A program made the position numbers and the translations under genes. From Gammaproteobacteria bacterium (GTDB lineage Bacteria > Pseudomonadota > Gammaproteobacteria > HK1), in assembly GCA_012103455.1 (NCBI GenBank), contig WLWT01000001.1, positions 3,045,288 through 3,109,287 of the forward strand: a stretch of DNA of 64,000 bases, in the 5' to 3' direction. Below the pieces are notes generated by a model, which saw only the letters and a list, made by a program, of their open reading frames with translations, did not search any database and was not told where the DNA came from. The first letter of the stretch is position 1, and every line of letters starts with the position of its first letter. Below, piece after piece: positions 1-6,982 of the stretch.

Positions 1-438
1 CAGGCCTACAGCGTCCAGCAGCGCACCGCCGCCGATGGCGATCACATAAGCGTGGCGATCGATATGACTGTCGAATAAGCGGCGCTGCATATCTTCGACA
101 AAATGCAACTCGTTCTTGACCTTCTCGCCCCCGGGCACACTGATAGGGGGCGCCACCAATTCAAGGCTGGTGGCATGATGGTTGAAGTAAGCGGCGATGC
201 TCTCGGTAAGCGAAGCGCCGGCTTGGCCTTTACCGGCCCTGAGCAGGCCATCGTCTACGAACACGATACAACGGTGACGGCGCTCCGGCTCCAGCCGCCT
301 TACCGCGTCCAATAGAGTATGATTTTCCAGCGCTAAAGCATCACGGGTAAAACAGACCGGATACTCAAAGGGCACAGCAAAGCGCTGCCAATGGATACGG
401 GTATCCTGGTGAAGCACCTCATGATCGCTTGTGGCCAT
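1..438 (-). CDS. 3-dehydroquinate synthase family protein, EboD-like (C-terminus beyond the window)
   Basis: Reading leftward from an ATG at 438, an open frame of 146 codons runs off the window edge with no stop. A clear AGGAG ribosome-binding site lies 8 bases upstream. The product contains the segments VPGGEKVKN and YVIAIGGGALLDAVG, which match the nucleotide-binding region of the dehydroquinate synthase fold. The N-terminus (IHWQRFAVPFEYPVCFT) differs from AroB and resembles the EboD branch, which is found in ebo clusters involved in exporting or processing prenyl-type metabolites in other bacteria. No other ebo gene is visible, because the gene is cut, so the EboD assignment is an inference and the family assignment is firmer. 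Confidence 0.7.
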   Translation of the reverse strand, partial: MATSDHEVLHQDTRIHWQRFAVPFEYPVCFTRDALALENHTLLDAVRRLEPERRHRCIVFVDDGLLRAGKGQAGASLTESIAAYFNHHATSLELVAPPISVPGGEKVKNELHFVEDMQRRLFDSHIDRHAYVIAIGGGALLDAVGL

Positions 439-649
439 CCGTCCACTCCTTAAGCCAACCTGCCATTCGATGCGCGGCATCATATCGCACACCCGCGCAG
501 TCAGGTATTCATCACCACCGATACCCGTAAACGATTGCCGTCGCGCTCGAACTAGCGACAACACACCTCGAAAAAAGTCGCCGAATACAGCTCTATGAGC
601 CCAAAACCAAATATATGTCGCCGCGAGCTTATCCTCTCGCTCATATATA

Positions 650-681
650 CGACAAAATATTGTCGAAATGAGCGATTCGAC
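650..681. promoter_or_regulatory. Two overlapping inverted repeats in an AT-rich divergent intergenic region
   Basis: The 439-748 gap separates the divergent genes at 438 and 749. From about 550 to 735 it is much more AT-rich than its surroundings. It contains CGACAA-AATA-TTGTCG at 650-665 and GTCGAA-8 bases-TTCGAC at 662-681, both with perfect 6-base arms. They sit 70-100 bases upstream of the small gene at 749 and could be operator sites for a dimeric repressor. This is inferred from symmetry and position only. Confidence 0.35.
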
Positions 682-748
682 ACACTTATAGCAGATAAAA
701 CAACGAAAATATGGCACGTCAATCAGCAAGTGATTGGAGGCAATAACG

Positions 749-949
749 ATGTACCTGAATGCACAATGGAGCGAACGCTCGCTCGTGGATGACATTCAAA
801 GTTTGGTGATGCGCATTGAAGCCATAGGAATTCCCCGCGACCGCAAAGGCAAACACACCATCTCATTTTTGAAACAAATGGTGCGAACCAAGCGCGATCA
901 ACTGGCTCTATTGCGCCATCAACTAGAGCGGGGCGGTGCTGCCAACTAG
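749..949 (+). CDS. Small hypothetical protein, 66 residues
   Basis: The ATG at 749 follows a strong GGAGG site at 736-740 with an 8-base spacer, which makes this a credible small gene. A TTG further upstream would put the ribosome-binding site inside the coding region. The product is charged and probably all alpha-helical (QSLVMRIEAIGIP, then KQMVRTKRDQLALLRHQLE), with no signal peptide or membrane segment. I do not recognise the family. A run of degenerate tandem repeats starts about 50 bases after its stop. Confidence 0.55.
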   Translation: MYLNAQWSERSLVDDIQSLVMRIEAIGIPRDRKGKHTISFLKQMVRTKRDQLALLRHQLERGGAAN

Positions 950-1000
950 CGCTGCCTTGCGCGGAGCCCCACACTGGCGAAGCCGGTGATTCACTCATGA

Positions 1001-1062
1001 GTTAATGGCCAACGCAATTAATGGCCAACGGCGTTAATGACCAACGACGTTAATAGCCAGCG
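1001..1062. repeat. Imperfect tandem repeat, about 4 units of 16-17 bp
   Basis: The unit GTTAATGGCCAACG recurs four times with small changes between the stop of the small gene at 749-949 and the convergent Sel1 gene. It is one of many short tandem duplications in the intergenic DNA of this window. Confidence 0.8.
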
Positions 1063-1071
1063 GGTTCAAGC

Positions 1072-1881
1072 TCAGTCCTGAGTGGGGGTAAAAGCCTGCG
1101 CCATAGCTCTGGCTTTGGCGACCTCCTCGCGGGACAGCTTGGATTCCAGGGTTTGGCGCAGCTCGATGGCATCGGCTACGCCTTGCTCATCGGCGAGGAT
1201 CGCCCAGGAAAGCGCGGCCACTTCATCTTTGGCAACACCTTGACCGCGTGCCAAGCGCGTCGCCAGATGACGCTGCGCTTTGGCATATCCACGCTTGGCC
1301 GCCACCCCGAACCAGTGTGCCGACTGGGCGTGGTCTACGGTCACGCCGTGACCATCCCTGAAAGCCTTGCCGACATTGTAGATGGCTTTGACAAATCCCT
1401 GCTGCGCTGCCAGGTGGAAATACTTGAAGGATTCATTCAAATCCTTCTCCACACCCAGTCCATAATGGTGCATCTTGCCGAGTGTGTATTGCGAATTGGC
1501 AAAACCGAGATCGCTCGCCCGCTTGAGATAAGACAAGGCCGCAGCGTAGTCTTGCACCCCACCGATCCCGCCTATATGCGTCAGAGCGATGTTGTGCAGC
1601 GCGCGGGCATGACCTTGATCGCCGGCCAAGTGCCACCATTGCACCGCCCATCCCCGATCTCTTCGCACCCCGCGTCCATCGGCATACATCACGCCGAGGT
1701 TATACTGCGCACGCGGGTCGCCGGCATCGGCCAGTGGACGCCACAGCGCCAGTGCCTCTCTAAAGCGGCCCGCTTGAAACGCCTCATAGCCTTTGGCGAA
1801 ATCAAAAGCCTGCACTGGCAAGCACATGGAGAGTAACGCACCCGCGCCCATGATCCGAGACAGAACTTTAACTAGGCCCAT
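1072..1881 (-). CDS. Sel1-repeat (TPR-like) secreted protein
   Basis: The product has 269 residues from the ATG at 1881. It starts with a signal peptide ending PVQA, followed by at least five Sel1-like repeats of about 36 residues (for example AQYNLGVMYADGRGV and SQYTLGKMHHYGLGV). Sel1 proteins are alpha-solenoid scaffolds for protein-protein contacts, and the substrate is unknown. The start at 1881 has a GGAG site and places the signal peptide at the N-terminus. An alternative ATG at 1923 overlaps the stop of mlaC and would add 14 residues. The gene lies directly downstream of mlaC and is probably cotranscribed with it. A second Sel1 gene lies on the other strand at 2812. Confidence 0.85.
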   Translation of the reverse strand: MGLVKVLSRIMGAGALLSMCLPVQAFDFAKGYEAFQAGRFREALALWRPLADAGDPRAQYNLGVMYADGRGVRRDRGWAVQWWHLAGDQGHARALHNIALTHIGGIGGVQDYAAALSYLKRASDLGFANSQYTLGKMHHYGLGVEKDLNESFKYFHLAAQQGFVKAIYNVGKAFRDGHGVTVDHAQSAHWFGVAAKRGYAKAQRHLATRLARGQGVAKDEVAALSWAILADEQGVADAIELRQTLESKLSREEVAKARAMAQAFTPTQD

Positions 1882-1922
1882 CTGGCTGGTCTCCTTCGTC
1901 GTACGCAGTATTGTGGCGGTCA

Positions 1923-2567
1923 TCAACCGTTCTGCTTCGGACGGTCTAGCGGTAGCGGCTCGACTCGTGCCCGTAACAACTCCAACAGCCCGGTGATGCC
2001 ATCTCTTTGCATCACCGTTTGAAACTCACGCCGTTGGTTCAACGTCATACTGATGCCTTCCACCGAAACATCAATGATTTTCAGCTTGGCGCCGAACTTG
2101 CGGATACGCCAGCCGGCCTTAACCGCAGGGCCACTGTCCTGCTCGATTTGCGTGCGCACCAGCCGATCGGTATTACCCCGCTCAATCACATCGACGACGT
2201 GGAACCGGGCGGCATCGAAACCGCCTAGCCGAGCTCCGTAGGTCTTCAGGATGAATTCACTGAATAGCTGCGTGAACGTGGCCTGCTCCGCTTTCGAGGA
2301 TTGTTTCCAGAATCTGCCCATGGCCACCCTGGCGATCAGCGGCATATGAAAGCCATCAGCCAACAGGGCGCGAAAAGCGCTCTCCCGGCTGGCAATATCG
2401 CCCTCACCGGAGAGCGCAGCCGAAGCGCGCATCACCAGTTCGCGCATAAATGTCTTGGCCTCCTCGGTGCTTGGCCTATCGGCCGCCTGGGCCAAGCCCG
2501 GCAGCGCACACAATAGCAACACTATAGCCAGGAGTTGCGGTTTCTTGCTCGTATTGATGGCCGGCAT
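1923..2567 (-). CDS. mlaC: MlaC/Ttg2D-family phospholipid-binding periplasmic protein
   Basis: The product has 214 residues from the ATG at 2567, the usual length for MlaC. The N-terminal signal sequence (LLAIVLLLCALPGLAQA) is followed by the toluene-tolerance/MlaC domain, including FRALLADGFHMPLIARVAMG and a central LVRTQIEQDSGPAVKAGWRI segment. MlaC normally ferries phospholipids between the outer-membrane MlaA complex and the inner-membrane MlaFEDB ABC transporter. No mlaA, D, E or F gene is adjacent, so this copy is isolated and its transporter is encoded elsewhere if it exists. A longer frame reaches 2657, but that would bury the signal peptide. Confidence 0.82.
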   Translation of the reverse strand: MPAINTSKKPQLLAIVLLLCALPGLAQAADRPSTEEAKTFMRELVMRASAALSGEGDIASRESAFRALLADGFHMPLIARVAMGRFWKQSSKAEQATFTQLFSEFILKTYGARLGGFDAARFHVVDVIERGNTDRLVRTQIEQDSGPAVKAGWRIRKFGAKLKIIDVSVEGISMTLNQRREFQTVMQRDGITGLLELLRARVEPLPLDRPKQNG

Positions 2568-2811
2568 AGACCGAAGTCTCTTAACCAAAAAGGACAATGC
2601 AGAAGGGTAGGTAAAGCAACCGCGGGCTACAAGAGGCAGCGCTCTTAAGTTCACCATTCATACTGCAGCGCGCTCATTGTCATATCCGGCGCGAGCGTCG
2701 CAACCCACCATGATCTTCGAGATAATCAAACACTTTGCTCCGCCCCGCAGTAGGCCACACGTGCAAGTCGTATTCACCCTCACCCCATCCACCGCCACCT
2801 CATTGACTGCC

Positions 2812-3954
2812 ATGGGCCGCGCCACAGCCACAGCCACAGCCACAGCCACGATCATGCTCTGCTCAGGGCAAGCTTGCGCACAAGCGGATTTGGAGACAGC
2901 GCTAACCGCCTATGAGGCAAGCAATTATCAAGAGGCGATAACCCCATTCACTGATGCGGCCAATACTGGCGATGCGAAGGCGCAGTACTACCTGGGCAAA
3001 CTCCATGCCCAGGGGCTAGGCACTCCCAGGGATCCGGTGACTGCGGCCATGTGGTTTAAACGGGCGGCGCAGGCGGGCCATTCTTTGGCCCAATACCAGT
3101 TGGGCAAGATGTATGGCCGGGGCGATGGCGTTACTAAGGATCTTGCCGATGCGCTGCATTGGTTGCGCCGTGCTGCCCACCAAGGCGAAGCGCGCGCGGA
3201 GTTCACCTTGGGCTTCGTTTACGCCAATGGTGTAGGCGTTAAAGCCGATCTGCCACAGGCGCACCTTTGGTATGCGCGGGCCGCCGCCTCCGGCCACGGT
3301 GGTGCGCAGCACAACTTGGGGCTCATGTACTACAAAGGCACAGGCATAACTACTGATCTGGGTAAAGCCATTACATGGTTCGAAAACAGCGCCAAATCCG
3401 GGCATCCGGCGGCCCTGCACAGTCTTGCAACACTTCTTCGGCGTGGCGAAGGATTGCCTAAAGACAGCGCCCGGGCCGCCGAGCTTCTGGAACGGGCCGC
3501 CCGGCAAGGACACGTCAAAGCGCAGTTCGATCTCGGCCAGATGGTGCGCGCAGGCGACGGGGTCGAGCGCGATTTGGTCAAAGCGATCCGCCTGTACCGG
3601 GCGGCGGCCGATCAGGGCCACACCCGCGCCCAGTACAACCTCGCGTTTCTATTGGCCCACGCACCTGCACCGCTGTCATCACCGCACACCGCGGTGCGCT
3701 ACTACCGATTGGCCGCCGCTGCCGGCCACGTGGGCGCGATGGTCAATCTAGGCGCCATGTACGGCAACGGCTTCGGCCTGGAACCCGATCCGGTGCAGGC
3801 TTTCGCCTGGTGGTCGTTGGCGCAAGCGGCTGGCGACGCCAACGCGGCGAAGAACCTCGCGCAACTGCGCCGATCGCTAACCTCCGAGCAACTAGAGCAA
3901 GGTCAATCGGCACTGGCGGCATTGGGGCAAAAGCTAGATGCGTACAAACCATGA
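2812..3954 (+). CDS. Sel1-repeat secreted protein, about 380 residues
   Basis: The protein is built of about eight to nine Sel1-like repeats, such as AQYYLGKLHAQGLGT, AQYQLGKMYGRGDGV and AQHNLGLMYYKGTGI. The ATG at 2812 gives a 25-residue leader ending ACAQA, which looks like a signal peptide. In-frame upstream starts at 2710 (ATG) and 2677 (TTG) would put about 34-45 extra residues before it. The leader is encoded by a CCACAG hexamer array (about 2822-2850), so its length could vary without a frameshift. Its stop overlaps the MATE gene start (ATGA), implying translational coupling. The role is unknown and a scaffold function is inferred from the fold. Confidence 0.8.
   Translation: MGRATATATATATIMLCSGQACAQADLETALTAYEASNYQEAITPFTDAANTGDAKAQYYLGKLHAQGLGTPRDPVTAAMWFKRAAQAGHSLAQYQLGKMYGRGDGVTKDLADALHWLRRAAHQGEARAEFTLGFVYANGVGVKADLPQAHLWYARAAASGHGGAQHNLGLMYYKGTGITTDLGKAITWFENSAKSGHPAALHSLATLLRRGEGLPKDSARAAELLERAARQGHVKAQFDLGQMVRAGDGVERDLVKAIRLYRAAADQGHTRAQYNLAFLLAHAPAPLSSPHTAVRYYRLAAAAGHVGAMVNLGAMYGNGFGLEPDPVQAFAWWSLAQAAGDANAAKNLAQLRRSLTSEQLEQGQSALAALGQKLDAYKP
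2822..2850 (+). repeat. CCACAG hexanucleotide microsatellite in coding sequence
   Basis: About five copies of CCACAG encode an alternating Ala-Thr run in the predicted signal peptide of the Sel1 protein at 2812-3954. Being a multiple of three, changes in copy number would alter leader length but not reading frame. Confidence 0.8.
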
Positions 3955-5299
3955 GCGAAGCGGCGCGCAGTTGGCTCAGCCACGCCCGCAGCATACTCAC
4001 ACTGGCCTTGCCGGTGATGGTGGCGCGCGCGGGTGTACTGATTCTCATCGCGGTGGATACGGCGATGACGGGGCACGCCGGTGCCGATGAACTGGCCGCC
4101 TACGCCATCGCCAGCGTGCCCATGATCCCGCTTATGTTGCTAGGCATCGGCCTCATGAGTGGAACCACGATATTCGCGGCGCGGGCCATGGCCAATGGCG
4201 ACACGCGCGAGGCGGGCCGTATCTGGCGGGTTGCATGCTCAATCGCTCTGCAAAGTGGCACTATTATGGCACTCATTTGCCTCCCGGGTGCTTGGTGGCT
4301 GGAACTGCTCGGCCAAGCGCGAGACTTGGCGGCGGCCGGTGCCGGCCCGCTGTTTTATCTATCCCTGGGATTACCGGCTGTGCTGGGATTCGCCGCCACC
4401 AGCTTCTTTCTGGAAAGCTTGGGCCGGCCCTTGCCAGGCGTTGCGATCATACTGGCCGCCAATATCCTCAACGCTTTTTTGAATTGGCTATTGATCTACG
4501 GCCAGTGGGGTTTTGCGGCATCAGGCGCCGATGGCGCCGCTATCGCCACAACGGTAGTCCGATGGCTGAGTTTGATAGCGCTGTGCGTTTATATTTATTG
4601 GCGCTTGCCGCAGCAGCGGTTCGGCCTTACCGGCATCAATCCACAGGCCGGCAAGCTACGCCGCCGCATCTGGCGCTTCGGCATCCCGATGGGGCTGGCT
4701 CATATGCTGGAATCAGCCGCCTTCGCCACCATGACTATCTTCGCCGGTTGGATGGGGACGATCCCTCTGGCGGCTTTTCAAAGTGCTTTCAACCTATTGT
4801 CACTGCCATTCATGCTCGCGCTTGGCTTCAGCACTGCAGCCAGCGTGCGGGTCGCCAGCGCTCTTGCCCGTAAACGGACCGCAGACGCGCTGCGAGCCGG
4901 GGTCACCGCCACTGCGCTTTGCGCCAGCGCCCTAGCGGCTCTTGCCATCAGCTACGCGCTATTCACGCCCTTCTACGCCGGACTTTATTCCAATGAGGAG
5001 CCGGTGCTCGCCCTGCTGCTCCCAGCCATCATCGCCGCTGCCTGGGTACTGTGTCCCGATGGCATGCAGGGCACACTCATCGGCGCGCTGCGTGGCTGCG
5101 GTGACGTGTGGCCGGCAACCGGTCTTTACATAATGTGTTTTTGGGCATCATGGTGCCGGCCGGATACTGGCTGGGAATCCACGCGAGCTATGGTCCAGTA
5201 GGCTTGCTGCTCGGAACCGTGGCCGGAGTCACCACCGCCACTGTCGCGCTAGGCTGGCGCTTTTTGTACATCACGTCGCGTCCATTGCATCACGCCTGA
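3951..5299 (+). CDS. MATE family multidrug exporter with a single-base frameshift near the C-terminus
   Basis: The ATG at 3951 overlaps the stop of the preceding Sel1 gene. The product shows MatE features: a membrane segment ILTLALPVMVARAGVLILIA, the internal repeat LGRPLPGVAIILAANILNAFLNW and twelve hydrophobic stretches, for Na+- or H+-driven drug export at the inner membrane. The frame is open to 5201, but after residue 396 it reads nonsense (WASWCRPDTGW). The expected last helix (LGIMVPAGYWLGIHASYGPVG) continues in another frame to 5299. Adding one T to the TTTTT run at 5138-5142 restores a 449-residue protein. This is either a homopolymer sequencing error or a recent inactivation. Confidence 0.8.
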
Positions 5300-5767
5300 G
5301 ACGCTCAGCCAGCCAGGTCCGGCGCGCTTACTTCTACGGCGCTTACTTCTCGGCGGTCCATTTCTCCCGGTGTTCAATCATGGTGACCGATGGCGCGTCC
5401 CCCATTCCTTGGCTGATCGAATAAGCCAAAGCTGTTTGACATAGCTGCCCATCCATGCCGGCACTCCCAAGGCTTGCGCCTGCGCCGTAAACCTGTCTCA
5501 GGTACGACTCACTCATGAGCTGCTGCCAACAGTTTTTTGCCACGGGCAACCCTATCTACCCTACCCCGGCGAAGCCGAGCTTACCCCTGGCACACTATTG
5601 CCTCCCCACGCTTTGAGATACACCCCCACACTTTGAGATACACCAGCAGTGGCAGTTTATCGCCATAGAAATTTATCGCCCGGCCGTCACTTGCACCTGT
5701 GGATGCGGGATAATGCACCATCCCATTCACGCACACCCGCACCCAACGCGCTTTCGGAGACAGGATC
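5300..5767. other. Intergenic region with three short tandem duplications and no convincing gene
   Basis: Between the MATE gene and the aminotransferase there is no recognisable coding sequence. Short duplications are visible: CGGCGCTTACTTCT twice around 5320-5350, CACTTTGAGATACACC twice around 5608-5648, and TTTATCGCC twice around 5657-5683. Weak minus-strand frames here show no known family and no ribosome-binding site. Confidence 0.5.
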
Positions 5768-6937
5768 TTGACCCACCGCAGCGGCCGCCATTTCTTGCAG
5801 ATCCCAGGCCCGACCAACGTACCGGATCGGGTGCTACGGGCCATCGATCATCCGACCATCGATCACCGCGGCCCTAATTTCGCAGAGCTGGGCCTAGCCT
5901 GCCTGTGCGGTATGCGCCAAGTATTCGGCACCGAACAGCACGTGGTCATCTTCCCCTCCTCCGGCAGCGGCGCCTGGGAGGCGGCCTTGGTCAACACATT
6001 AAAACCCGGCGACAAAGTGCTGATGGCCGAAACCGGCCACTTCGCCACGCTGTGGAAAGAGATGGCCACCCAGCTAGGATTGGCGGTGGAGTTCGTGCCT
6101 GGCGACTGGCGTCATGGCGCCGACATCAATGCCATTGCAGCCCGCCTGGAGGCGGACCGCGACGGCCGCATAGCAGCGCTGGCCATTGTTCACAACGAAA
6201 CCTCTACAGGCTGCTTATCTCAAGTGCAGGCAGTGCGCCAAACACTGGATGCCGCGGGCCATCACGCACTGTTGTTGGTCGATGCTATTTCCTCGCTGGC
6301 CTGCGTCGCCTGCCGGCATGATGAATGGGGCGTGGACGTAACCGTCAGCTGTTCGCAAAAAGGTCTGATGCTGCCGCCGGGCTTGGGGTTCAATGCCATC
6401 AGCGCCAAGGCCCTGGGCCGGGCCGAAGAGGGCGGGTTTCAACGCAGCTATTGGGATTGGCGGCCCATGTTGGCCAACAACGCCAATGGTTATTTTCCCT
6501 ATACCCCTGCCACCAACATGCTGTACGGCTTGCGTGAAGCGCTCGACATGCTGTTCGAGGAAGGTTTGCCCAACGTCTTCGCCAGGCACAGCCGCCACGG
6601 CGAAGCCACCCGCCGCGCCGTGCGCGGCTGGGGCCTTGAGGTGCTTTGCCGCAATCCGGAGGAATACAGCCCGTCGCTAACGGCGGTGCTGATGCCGCAG
6701 GGGCACGATGCCGATGCGTTGCGAAAAACTATTCTTGAACGCTTCGATATGTCGCTGGGCACGGGACTTGGCCGCCTCGCCGGCAAGATATTTCGCATCG
6801 GCCACCTAGGCCACTACAACGATCTCACGCTAGCGGGAGCGCTGAGCGGCGTGCAGATGGGGCTCGGCCTGCAGGGGCTCAAACCAGGCGACGGGCTCGG
6901 CGCAGCGCTCGATTATCTGGCCACGGCTAACGCTTAA
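5768..6937 (+). CDS. Alanine/serine-glyoxylate aminotransferase (class V PLP)
   Basis: The product has 389 residues and starts at a TTG (5768) preceded by GGAGA at 5756-5760, a good site with a 7-base spacer. It opens with the family signature LQIPGPTNVPDRVLRAIDHP and carries the Schiff-base lysine in SCSQKGLMLPPG (Lys198). The glycine-rich cofactor site lies in FPSSGSGAWEAAL. The family transfers amino groups from serine or alanine to glyoxylate in the cytoplasm. The next gene encodes an FAD/Fe-S 2-hydroxyacid oxidase, so the two may link hydroxyacid oxidation to amino-acid formation. The exact amino donor cannot be read from the sequence. Confidence 0.9.
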   Translation: MTHRSGRHFLQIPGPTNVPDRVLRAIDHPTIDHRGPNFAELGLACLCGMRQVFGTEQHVVIFPSSGSGAWEAALVNTLKPGDKVLMAETGHFATLWKEMATQLGLAVEFVPGDWRHGADINAIAARLEADRDGRIAALAIVHNETSTGCLSQVQAVRQTLDAAGHHALLLVDAISSLACVACRHDEWGVDVTVSCSQKGLMLPPGLGFNAISAKALGRAEEGGFQRSYWDWRPMLANNANGYFPYTPATNMLYGLREALDMLFEEGLPNVFARHSRHGEATRRAVRGWGLEVLCRNPEEYSPSLTAVLMPQGHDADALRKTILERFDMSLGTGLGRLAGKIFRIGHLGHYNDLTLAGALSGVQMGLGLQGLKPGDGLGAALDYLATANA

Positions 6938-6982
6938 GCCCTCCCCTCTCTTTCTTGCTATCACTCTAAGTCGGGTTCACTC

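Noticed and set aside
5343..5549. Minus-strand frame of 68 residues in the gap after the MATE gene
   Set aside because: No ribosome-binding site or recognisable family, and it is broken by short duplications.
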